A stretch of DNA of 64,000 nt from positions 1 to 64,000 of the forward strand of contig CAWCIL010000005.1 of the NCBI GenBank assembly GCA_963795485.1, in the 5' to 3' direction. Source of the DNA: AP-15 sp963795485. GTDB lineage: Bacteria > Pseudomonadota > Alphaproteobacteria > ATCC43930 > CGMCC-115725. The translations under genes and the position numbers were made by a program. The notes beneath the pieces were generated by a model. That model saw only the letters and a list, made by a program, of their open reading frames with translations, made no database searches and was not told the DNA's origin. Shown in pieces: positions 48,763 through 57,801 of this stretch (position 1 is the first letter of the stretch; each line of letters opens with the position of its first letter).

Positions 48763-49768
48763 GCGAGGGACCGTCGCGGACGGGAGAAAAGCGCTGGATT
48801 TGGCGGCGCAGGGTGCGATCCGCCCGGACCTGATCGTCGCCGACTACAATCTGCCGCAGGGGTTGAACGGCCTGCAGGCCGTGGCCGGCCTCAGGGAGAC
48901 GCTCGGCCGTGAGGTGCCGGCTGTCATCCTGACCGGCGACATCTCGACCGGCACCCTGCGCGAGATCGCCCAGGACGGCTACCTGCACCTGAACAAGCCG
49001 GTGAAGGCCAGGGAATTGACCGACCTGATCCGCCGCTGCCTCGCCGGACCACCGCCGCCGCTGCGGGTCGGCCCCCGGCACCCGGGCGAACCGGCCGGCG
49101 ACAGCCCGCAGCCGCCGTCCAACTCCGTACCGACCATCTTCGTCGTCAACGATGACGGTGCGGTGCGCGAGGCGATGCGCGCCCTGCTCCGGGCAAATGG
49201 CTGGACGGTCGAGACCTATGCCAGTTCCGAGGCGTTCCTCGATGCCTATCATCCCGGCGGCGAAGGATGCCTGCTGCTGATCGATGCCCGGATGCCCGGC
49301 ATGAGCGGGCTCGATCTGCTGCAGCAGCTCAAGGGCGCGGGAGACCGGCTGCCGGCTATTATGATCACCGGCCAAGGCGACGTGCCGATGGCGGTCGAGG
49401 CGATGCGGGCCGGGGCTGCGGATTTTATCGCAAAGCCGATCCGCGGCGGCGAACTGATCGCCAGCATCGGGCATGCGCTGGAGCACGTCCGGGATGCGGC
49501 CAGATTGCCGGTTGGCCAGGAGGCCGCGGTGGAGCGTCTCGCCGGTCTGACCACGCGCCAGCGCCAGATCATGGCGCTGGTGCTCGCCGGGCATCCCAGC
49601 AAGAACATTGCCGCCGACCTCGGCGTCAGCCAGCGCACGGTGGAGAACCATCGCGCCGCCATCATGAAGAAGACCGGTTCGCACTCGCTTTCGGCGCTGA
49701 TCCGCCTGGCGCTCGCCGCCGACCCCGGCGGCGCGCTGTCGGCGGCGAGTCCCGGGGGTCAAGGCTGA
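48763..49768 (+). CDS. Truncated response regulator: partial receiver, FixJ-like receiver, LuxR HTH
   Basis: Closely similar to the last third of the kinase at 1-3393: ADYNLPQGLNGLQ (receiver 1, lacking its first strand), TIFVVNDDGAVREAM...LIDARMPG (receiver 2) and TRQRQIMALVLAGHPS...SQRTVENH (HTH). Similarity starts near 48,763, exactly where the integrase fragment ends, so the kinase half is lost. No clear start codon or promoter. In receiver 2 one acidic-pocket Asp is Asn (VVNDD for VVDDD), though the phospho-acceptor remains. May be a relic. Confidence 0.75.
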
Positions 49769-49962
49769 GCGGTCGATTGCCCCAGCGGCAAACGGAAGCT
49801 GATTGTTGCGCTCGAGGCGAATGGTGGCGAGGCGGCTCCGCCGGGTCAATATCAGGTGACGTGCGCATTCAGCTGATAAGTAGATTCCGAGGCTGGTAGC
49901 CTAGGTATCCCGTATCCAAATGTTAACAGGGAAATTCCCCGCCATATGTTTTGGAGGAAATT

Positions 49963-50043
49963 ATGGATTTGATTTTGATCGTCTTGGTGGTTGTTCTACT
50001 TTTCGGAGGCGGTGGTTTTTGGGGTTACAGCCGCTGGCGGTAA
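49963..50043 (+). CDS. 26-residue hydrophobic membrane microprotein
   Basis: ATG preceded by TTGGAGGAAATT, a very strong ribosome binding site. It encodes Met-Asp, a hydrophobic run (LILIVLVVVLLFGGGGFWGY) and SRWR, then TAA. One membrane segment with a Gly-rich kink. Similar short proteins are common in alphaproteobacteria, often longer; this may be a shortened one. Confidence 0.6.
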   Translation: MDLILIVLVVVLLFGGGGFWGYSRWR

Positions 50044-50230
50044 CAGGTTTGTCGTTCACTTGCAGGTTGGCGATGGTAGGCGGCGGTACCGACCGTACCG
50101 CCGCTCCGGCACATCCCCTTCCGGCGGCAATGCAATCATACGCATGGAACCGACGATGAGGCACGCGCCATTGCTGTCCATCCGGGGCGACGCCGTATGA
50201 GATAGAGGCGACAGGGTTTGGTGGTTTTAA

Positions 50231-50725
50231 ATGACTTATTCTTCGGCTTCTCAGCTCGGACCTGAATTCGAGAATTTTCTATTCGCGCCGATCGGTGCGG
50301 ATCGGAATGGAATGCTGCTTAGCGTCCTCTCGGCGCTGGCGCGGCTCGACATCGATCCTTGGCAGGAGGCTGCCCAACTAGCGGCGTTGCCGGAGGAGAC
50401 CGCGACGCGGAAACTCTCATCATTGATTGCGGCCCTGCCAGACGGCCCATCGGCGCATCCCAACCCCGAGACGAATGCCGCTCGCCTGATCGCGCTCCTG
50501 CCGCTTCGGGCCGGATCAAAGATCGCCCCGCGCGCGGGAGTGCCCAGCGCCGTTGCGGCAACCCAGTCGCATGCCATCACATACGTGTATGTGATCTTTA
50601 TGGTCATCGCACTGAGCGCACAATGGATCGCAGCAGGCCGTCAGCCGCCGGCGCAGGTCGGCAACGTTCAGGCGCCGACCTCCAGCACCGTTTCCCCAGC
50701 GGCGCAACCGCCGATCTCCAAGTAA
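50231..50725 (+). CDS. Hypothetical protein with one C-terminal membrane segment
   Basis: 164 residues. N-terminal soluble part (DRNGMLLSVLSALARLDIDP, WQEAAQLAALPEETATRKL) then a membrane helix ~118-135 (VYVIFMVIALSAQWIAA). Unknown function; may be tail-anchored. No clear neighbours in operon; converges on the GH65 gene. Confidence 0.6.
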   Translation: MTYSSASQLGPEFENFLFAPIGADRNGMLLSVLSALARLDIDPWQEAAQLAALPEETATRKLSSLIAALPDGPSAHPNPETNAARLIALLPLRAGSKIAPRAGVPSAVAATQSHAITYVYVIFMVIALSAQWIAAGRQPPAQVGNVQAPTSSTVSPAAQPPISK

Positions 50726-50815
50726 GGAATAAAATTAACGGTAGTGGTGCCATTACCGTGGAACTGCTTCTCCGCAGTCGTGATCGAACGATACCCGATC
50801 GTGCCGGACCTCCGA

Positions 50816-53155
50816 TCAACAGGCCGACTGCGAGCTAGACGAGTCGGGCGCCTGCGGCCAATTCAGCCTTTCGGTTGAGACATGGAGCGTTCGGTGGCGT
50901 CGCAGTTCGTGAGGCTCACCGCATACGACGAGACTCATCGGCTCTCCTGCTTCCAGCGTCGCTTCGACGAGTTGTCCGCCCGGAACGATCTTGATCCTCA
51001 GGTAGCGGCCGCGCCACTGAACCCGGAAGCCGAGACTGCGCCAATTTGGCGGCAGTTGCGGGTCGATGGCCATGCCGTCGCTGCGCAGCGACAAGCCGGC
51101 GAAACCGAGCACTGCCGTCATCCAGATCCCGCCGAGAGCTGCTATGTGCACGCCGCCGTCGATTGCCGCATGGGTATCGGCGAGATCGATCGCGCCGGTC
51201 TGCTCGAAGTAGCGCAGCGCCGTATCGCAGCGGCCCAGCCTCGCAGCAACCATCCCATGCATGGCGCGGCTCAGCGAGCTGCCGTGGCCGCAGCGCGGCT
51301 CGTAGTAATCGAAGTTCTTCGCCCCCGTCTCGCCAACGAACTCCTCCGGCAGCAGCCCCAGCAGCGCCACGACATCGGCCTGCTTGATCACCTGGGATTG
51401 TTGCGTCCGCTCTCGCCCAAGCACCACGTCCATTGGCACGGAGCGGCCGGCATAGTGCGTCAGATCGATGTCTTCGAGAGCGAAAAAACCCGCGAACTGC
51501 TCGAAAAGTCCGGTTTTACGGTCAAGGCCGGTCGCCATTTTTTCGGCGGCGCTCCGCCAAAGTGTCAGCTCGGTGTCGTCGAGTCCGAGGCGGGATGAGA
51601 GGCTCGCCCAGCGCTCGGGCCAGCGCTCGCGCAGCAACGCCGCGGCATCGAGCGCCCGCCGGATGTTCCAGCGCGCCATGACGTTGGTGAAGGCGTTGTC
51701 GTCGATGTGTTCGTGATACTCGTCCGGGCCAATGACGCCGCGGATATGGCGGCGGCCGTCCGCTTCCGGCTGCGCCCGGCTCGACCAGAACCGGCCCGTC
51801 TCAAGCAGGATCTCGGCCCCGGCGTCGAGCAGGAACCCTTCATCCCCGGTCGCCCGCCAGTATTGCCAGACCGCATAGGCGACGTCCGCGCTGATGTGCT
51901 GCTCCTGCTTGCCGCAGAGGATAGGGATGACCTGACGATCCGGGCCGATGACCTGCTCCGGTGCCGTCTCCGCGCCGGTATCGGCGGACTCCCAGGCGTA
52001 GAATGCACCACGCCAGCCCATCCCGGCCGCCTTTGCCCGCGCGCCTTCAAGAGTGCGGAAGCGATACATCAGCAGCGCCCGCGCCGCTTCGGGCCAGGTC
52101 AGGATATAAAAGGGGAGCAGGTAGATCTCCGTGTCCCAGAACACATGCCCACGATAGTCGTCGCCGGTCAGCGCCCGGGCGCCAATCGAGACGCGATCGT
52201 CGGTCGGGTTGGCTGCGCTGTTCAAATGGTAGATAGCGAACCGCAATGCCTGTTGCGCGGCCGCATCGCCATCGACCTCGACGGCGCTGCACTGCCAGCG
52301 GCTTGCCCAGGCCGCCTGGTGATCGGCGACCACGCCGCGCCAGCCGAGCCGTCGCGCAACGTCGAGTTGTTCCCGCGCCACGTTGGCGGGGTCCACATCT
52401 CGGGTTTCGCTCCGCACCACGCCGACCGAGCGTTCGAAACGCACGACCTGCCCCGGGCGGGATGTCCAGGTCCATGACCATTTAAGTGGACCAAGCGCGG
52501 CCGGTGCAAAATCCTGACCGTCGATCTGCAGCGACGATGCGGTTCCGATGGCGAGGCCCCTGCCGGAACCGTGCGTGCGCCATACGCCGAGGTCCTGATT
52601 GAGCCGCTCGGGTATTAGCAAGAGGTCCACTCCTTCGAACGATGCTTCGAGCGTGATCTCCACCTCTCCTTCATCGATCTGCATGTGAAGCAGCTGAAGT
52701 CCAATCGCGCGCTCGCTGAGTGACACGAGGCGCAACGTGCGCAGGCGGATGCCCACGAGTTGTTCAATTGACAGGCGGCATCCGGTCAGCAACGCGCCCC
52801 GACCCATGTCGAGTGTTCGGTGATGCGACGACATCTCGAGGGGCGGGCGCGCCGATGGCCCGCGAGATAGCGAGATCCGCACCTGCAGCCAGTCGGCGCC
52901 AGTTACCAGCCCCGGTATAGGTTGCTCCGCGCCGAACGCGTCGAACAGCCCGGCGACATAGGTGCGAGGCGGGCGGGTCGAATGCACTCCCCGGTTGATC
53001 GTTCGAGCGCCTCTTATGCCGAGGAAGCCGTTGCTGATCGCAAAGCGCGACTCACGGCTGGTTTCGCGTAGCGGGTCGAAGCCATCGTCGCCGAGGAGCC
53101 AAGAGGGGTCGGCATTTGCCCCCAGCGCGTCCTCCATTGTTCCTAGCTCGCTCAT
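50816..53155 (-). CDS. Glycoside hydrolase family 65 phosphorylase (trehalose/kojibiose/maltose type)
   Basis: About 779 residues. N-terminal beta-sandwich (FAISNGFLGIRGAR), (alpha/alpha)6 barrel with FWDTEIYLLPFY and the general acid Glu in GVIGPDEYHEHIDDNAF; KQADVVALLGLLP and YYEPRCGHGSSLS bind phosphate. Family: phosphorolysis of an alpha-glucosyl disaccharide to beta-glucose 1-phosphate plus glucose. The neighbouring beta-phosphoglucomutase uses that product. The ATG at 53155 overlaps its stop (ATGA). Exact substrate not certain. Confidence 0.9.
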   Translation of the reverse strand: MSELGTMEDALGANADPSWLLGDDGFDPLRETSRESRFAISNGFLGIRGARTINRGVHSTRPPRTYVAGLFDAFGAEQPIPGLVTGADWLQVRISLSRGPSARPPLEMSSHHRTLDMGRGALLTGCRLSIEQLVGIRLRTLRLVSLSERAIGLQLLHMQIDEGEVEITLEASFEGVDLLLIPERLNQDLGVWRTHGSGRGLAIGTASSLQIDGQDFAPAALGPLKWSWTWTSRPGQVVRFERSVGVVRSETRDVDPANVAREQLDVARRLGWRGVVADHQAAWASRWQCSAVEVDGDAAAQQALRFAIYHLNSAANPTDDRVSIGARALTGDDYRGHVFWDTEIYLLPFYILTWPEAARALLMYRFRTLEGARAKAAGMGWRGAFYAWESADTGAETAPEQVIGPDRQVIPILCGKQEQHISADVAYAVWQYWRATGDEGFLLDAGAEILLETGRFWSSRAQPEADGRRHIRGVIGPDEYHEHIDDNAFTNVMARWNIRRALDAAALLRERWPERWASLSSRLGLDDTELTLWRSAAEKMATGLDRKTGLFEQFAGFFALEDIDLTHYAGRSVPMDVVLGRERTQQSQVIKQADVVALLGLLPEEFVGETGAKNFDYYEPRCGHGSSLSRAMHGMVAARLGRCDTALRYFEQTGAIDLADTHAAIDGGVHIAALGGIWMTAVLGFAGLSLRSDGMAIDPQLPPNWRSLGFRVQWRGRYLRIKIVPGGQLVEATLEAGEPMSLVVCGEPHELRRHRTLHVSTERLNWPQAPDSSSSQSAC

Positions 53156-53895
53156 GTCGGCTGCCGGCAAAGCCGCCCGCCAACCAGCGCATCGAGCGCG
53201 ACTTCATCCAGGCTCGTCACCACCAGATCCGCTCCTGCCGCCCGCAAACCGGCCGAATCTTCAAGTCGAGCGACGCCGAGCCCGGTCATCCGGCCCGCCT
53301 TGGCCGCCTCAATGCCGGCTGGCGCGTCCTCGGCCACGAAGCAGTGGGCGGGTGCTATCCGCAACTCCGTCGCGGCGAGCAGGAATATTTCCGGGTTGGG
53401 CTTGCCTTGCCGCAAATCGCGACCGCACACGTTCACCTTGAAGAGGTCGAATAGGCTTTGGCCCGAATCAAGGCGGATCTGCCGCATCATTGCATTGGCG
53501 TTCTTCGAGGACGATGCAACGGCCATCGGCCAGCCCAGCGCGTCGACCGCTTGAACGAAGCGCAGGGCATCGGGAAAGGCAGCGACGCTCCCGGCGTGAA
53601 CCAGTTCCTCGAGCCGCTTCTGTTTGCGCTCGGCGTAGGCGACGGCCTTCTTCTCGGCGTCCGGCACCCCCAATGCCTCCAAGGCAGCGCGGGCACCGTT
53701 GAGCCGCGATTTTCCTGCTACATGGGCCTGATACATCGCGGTGGTGAAGCGAGCAGGCTCGGCAAACCCGGTGAGCGCCTCGCGCCAGGCTTGCTCATGC
53801 GGCGATGCGAGCAAGACGCCGTCCACGTCAAAGATGGCCGCGGTCAAGGTCTGGGGATCGCCGGGCCGGGGTTCCTCTCGTTCGCGCATGCTCAT
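53152..53895 (-). CDS. Beta-phosphoglucomutase-like HAD hydrolase
   Basis: 247 residues. Nucleophile motif FDVDGVL (~21-27), helical cap, motif II AVASSSKNA, KPNPEIFLLAA and AEDAPAGIEAAKAG. Converts beta-glucose 1-phosphate to glucose 6-phosphate. Flanked by 4-base overlaps with GH65 and PPK2, so strongly co-translated. Without enzyme data a different HAD phosphatase remains possible, but the pairing favours this. Confidence 0.88.
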   Translation of the reverse strand: MSMREREEPRPGDPQTLTAAIFDVDGVLLASPHEQAWREALTGFAEPARFTTAMYQAHVAGKSRLNGARAALEALGVPDAEKKAVAYAERKQKRLEELVHAGSVAAFPDALRFVQAVDALGWPMAVASSSKNANAMMRQIRLDSGQSLFDLFKVNVCGRDLRQGKPNPEIFLLAATELRIAPAHCFVAEDAPAGIEAAKAGRMTGLGVARLEDSAGLRAAGADLVVTSLDEVALDALVGGRLCRQPT

Positions 53896-54818
53896 GATCC
53901 TTGCACGTTGCTGCCGAAGCCGCCGAAGTCGCCAGCTGAGGCGGGTTCCGGTTCCGCGAGCTGCTTTCGAATCGACAGCAATTCCTGGTGGCGCTCAGCG
54001 CTCGTTTTTGGGTAAGTCATGTTGAGTCCTTCGAGCGTATCGAGGACAATTTGGGAAACAATCAGCCGAGCGTTCTCTTTGTCATCGGAGGGAACGACAT
54101 ACCAGGGCACATCGCTTGTGCTTGTCGCACTGACGCATTCCTCATAGGCCGTCATATAGTGGTCCCAGAATTTCCGCTCCTCGATGTCGGCAAGGCTGAA
54201 TTTCCAATTCTTTTCCGGCTCATCGATGCGTTCGAGGAAACGCTTTCGCTGCTCCTCCTTCGAGAGGTGGAGATAGAACTTGATGATGCGGGTGCCGTTG
54301 CCGTGGAGGTGTCTTTCCAAATCCACGATGGAACGATACCGGTTACGCCAGACCGCCTTCTCGTCGAGCAGGGCGTCCGGGAGCCCTTCTTTGCGGAGAA
54401 TCTCGGGATGCACGCGGGCGATCAGCACCTCCTCGTAATAGGATCGGTTGAAGATCCCGATCCGCCCGCGTTCGGGCAGATCGCGCGTGGTGCGCCACAG
54501 AAAATCGTGTAGCAATTCGCTGGCGCTGGGATGCTTGAAGCTGAACACTTGGCAGCCCTGCGGGTTGACCCCGGACATCACATGCCTGATGGCGCCGTCT
54601 TTTCCCGCCGCATCCATCGCCTGAAAGATCAGCAGGACCGCATAGCGGTTGGATGCGTAGTGAAGCCGCTGCAGCGCGCTCAGTTGCGCAACGTGCTCTT
54701 CCAGCAGTTCCTTATAGTGCTTCTTCGACTTGCATACGGGCTTCACGTTCGTCGGCCACTTGCGGAGATTGACCTCGTCTCCCTCCGCTACGCGGAAATC
54801 GTTTGAACTGATTTTCAT
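53892..54818 (-). CDS. ppk2: Polyphosphate kinase 2 family phosphotransferase
   Basis: 308 residues. Walker A LLIFQAMDAAGKDGAIRH (~61-78), Walker B-like FNRSYYEEVL, lid HLSKEEQRKRFLERID, and NWKFSLADIEERKFWDHY. Transfers phosphate from polyphosphate to a nucleoside mono- or diphosphate. Overlaps the beta-phosphoglucomutase start by ATGA. 81 bases after the proton ATPase gene. Which class (ADP or AMP use) is not set. Confidence 0.9.
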   Translation of the reverse strand: MKISSNDFRVAEGDEVNLRKWPTNVKPVCKSKKHYKELLEEHVAQLSALQRLHYASNRYAVLLIFQAMDAAGKDGAIRHVMSGVNPQGCQVFSFKHPSASELLHDFLWRTTRDLPERGRIGIFNRSYYEEVLIARVHPEILRKEGLPDALLDEKAVWRNRYRSIVDLERHLHGNGTRIIKFYLHLSKEEQRKRFLERIDEPEKNWKFSLADIEERKFWDHYMTAYEECVSATSTSDVPWYVVPSDDKENARLIVSQIVLDTLEGLNMTYPKTSAERHQELLSIRKQLAEPEPASAGDFGGFGSNVQGS

Positions 54819-54899
54819 TTCGATCCTCTTCGGCGATCCTCGCCGCTGGGCCGTCGGTTCACCTTCGCGGCGGCCTTAGCGCTCATATCGTTCGTTGGT

Positions 54900-57801
54900 T
54901 CACTCGGCGGCCTGCGGCGTCACATCGGACGGCGTCTTGGCTTTGGCGTCCGGCTCAGGCTTGGCTTTGGCCTTGGACTCGGCTTTGACCGCAGTCTGAG
55001 TTTCGGCTTTGGGTTCAGGCGCCTTCGCGGCCGCGGTGGGCGCCTCAGCCTCGGTGATAGCCGCGGCGATGACGCGCCCGGCATCCTCCGGGTCTTTGAC
55101 TAGGCCCGCCAGGAGGAGGTCGCCGAGCGATGTGTTGAGCAGTGTCGCGACGCCGGCATTGGTTTCAGGCTTAGGCTCGGACTTGGCGTCAGGCTGAGGC
55201 GCAGCTTTGGCTTCAGGAACGGCCTCGGGTTTTGCGTCTGGCTTCGGCTCGGCTTCTGTCTTCGGCCTGGCCTCCGCTTTGGTTTCGGACCCGGCGTCCG
55301 GCTCGGTCGCGGCCTTGGCTTCGGCCTTGCGCTGGCCTTTGTCAGTATCGAGGATCTTATAGGCGAGCAGCTTCACCGGATCGGTAACCACGAACCAAAC
55401 GAAGGCATAGGCCCAAACCATCCCCGCATACTTCCAGCCAAGCGGCGTCACGAGCCAGGCGCCGTAGACCGCAATCAGCGTTGCCACGGTCTGAGTCCCG
55501 ATCACCGCCGCCAACAGGATCCACGCCGGGCGGGTGGACCACCACGGGCCGCGTGTGCGGGTCTGGAAGATCGTCAAATGGCCGGCAACCGACAGCATCA
55601 GATACATCATCGTCTGCAGCTGCGGATGGCCGAGGTGAAACACGCGGTCGCCAAGGAAAAACAGGCCAAACGCGGCGATCGGGCCGACGAGACCCAGCAC
55701 CGTGGCGATCCCGAGAATCAGGCGCATGTTCCATGCTTCGGGCTGGTTCCGGTAGATGACATTGTCATAGGCGATGGACAGGATCGCGCCATCGTTGAGC
55801 AATGCCAGCATCACGATCATGATCGCGGTCAGCGGATAGAAATTGAAGATGACGATCGCGACCGTCATGAACAGCAGCACGCGCAGCGTCTCGGCGATGC
55901 GGTAGATCGCATAGCTGTTCATCCGCTGGAATATCTTCCGGCTCTCCTTGATCGCGTCGATGATCACCGATAGCCCCGGGGCGACCAGCACGATGGAGGC
56001 CGCGGCACGCGCCGCATCCGTTGCGCCGGATACTGCGAAGCCGCAATCGGCCTTCTTCAGCGCCGGGGCGTCGTTCACCCCGTCGCCCGTCATGCCCACG
56101 ATGTGACCGTGCTTTTGAAGAACGTTGACGATATGGAATTTGTGCTCCGGGAACACCTGGGCGAAACCATCGGCGTCCTCGATGGATTTGGTTATCGCCG
56201 CGGTTTCCTTGGTCTTGGCATCACCGAGGGTGGCGCCGTCGAGAATGTTCGTTCCCATTCCCAACGTCTTTGCGGTCTCCCGGGCGATCGCCAGGGCGTC
56301 GCCCGTCACCATCTTGATCTTCACGCCCATCTGGGCCGCAGTCGCGACGGTGGATTTGGCGTCTTCACGCGGCGGATCGAACAGCGGCAGCACGCCAAGT
56401 AGCTGCCACTTCCCGTCGCCATCCGCCCGGGCCACGCCGAGAGCACGAAAGCCGCGCGCGGCGAAATCGTTGACGGCCTTGTTGACCGCGGGCTTGACCT
56501 GTCCGGCATTGGCCGACAACGCCAGGATAACCTGGGGCGCGCCCTTGGTTACCTTGAACACCTTGCCGTCCGGTCCCTTGACGACGGCTTCGGTGCGTTT
56601 GTGCACCGGATCGAACGGCTGGAAATGCGTGACTTGGTAGGGCTTGAGCCCCTGTTTGTCCTTCAGGCCGCCCAGAACGGCGAGGTCGATCGTGTCATCA
56701 TTCTCCGCTCGCGAGGCCAGCGCGCCGGCGAGGATGACCTGGTCGGCGGTGATATTATCGAGGCAGAATGGCTCACCCAAGGTCAGCTTGTTTTGAGTCA
56801 AGGTGCCGGTCTTGTCGGCGCACAGCACATCGACGCCGGCCAATTCTTCGATGGCGACCAGTTTGCTTACGATTGCCTGCTTCTTCGCGAGCAGCCGGGC
56901 GCCGACTGCCATCGTGACCGACAGCACCGTGGGCATCGCCACCGGGATCGCCGCCACCGTCAGCACCAGGGCGAACTGCAACACCGTAAGGACCGGCTCG
57001 CCGCGATAGACGCCCATGGCAATGATCACCGCCACCATGGCCACCGCCAGCAAGATTAGGTAGTTGCCGATCTTCAGCACAGCCTTCTGGAAATGGCTGA
57101 CGGTAACGGCCGTCTGCACCAGTTCGGCGGTCTTGCCGAAATAGGTTTTTCCACCCGTCGCATAGACCAGCGCCTCGATCTCGCCGCGACGGATGATCGA
57201 CCCGGAGAATACCGCGTCGCCGGACTTGCATGTTTTGGGCAATGATTCGCCCGTGAGCGCGGCCTGATCGACGGACACCTCGTCGCCTTCCAGCAAGCGC
57301 GCATCCGCCGGCACGATATCGCCGAGGCGCAGGCGTATGACGTCTCCTGGCACCAGTTCCCGCGCCGCCGGGGTGATCCATTTGCCATCCCGCTTGAACT
57401 CGGGCCTTGATCGCCAGCCTGGCCTTGAGCGCATCGATGGCATTGCCCGCCTGGCGTTCTTCCCAGAAGCCGATGGTGGCGTTGGCTAGGAGCAATAGCA
57501 GGATGATGAAGAAATCGGGCCAGTGCCGGACGATGCCCGACAGCACGACCGCCACTTCGATCATCCACGGGATCGGGCCCCAGAAGTAGGAGAGGAACTT
57601 CAAAATCGCATTGGTCTTCTTCTCCTCGATCTCGTTCAGTCCGTATTGCTTCAGCCGTTTCTGCGCTTCGGCTTGGGTGAGGCCTTCCGGAGATGAGCCC
57701 AATCTTTCCTTGATCTCCGCGATCGGCAGGGTTTTCAAATCGTCTTTCGCAGCGGGCTTCGATCCCGCCCTCGCGGTGTCGATCAGGCACTGCGCGATCA
57801 T
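54900..57801 (-). CDS. P3A-type proton ATPase with a long low-complexity tail (one frameshift)
   Basis: About 967 residues. Start at 57801 overlaps the phosphoketolase stop (ATGA). TGES (ALTGESLPK), phosphorylation CADKTGTLTQNK, MVTGD and GMTGDGVNDAPAL all present; membrane pairs at both ends; MLALLNDGAI in M6 fits proton pumps. The last ~150 residues (bases 54900-55340) are Ala/Lys/Glu/Pro repeats such as EAKAAPQPDAKSEPKPE, rare in this family. The frame slips at AA, 57397-57398; one base fewer restores IKARVKRDGKWITPA. Confidence 0.87.

Noticed and set aside
48443..49849. 468-codon minus-strand frame opposite the truncated regulator
   Set aside because: Most of it is antisense to a well-recognised receiver/LuxR protein; only its last part, over the integrase fragment, has protein-like sense.
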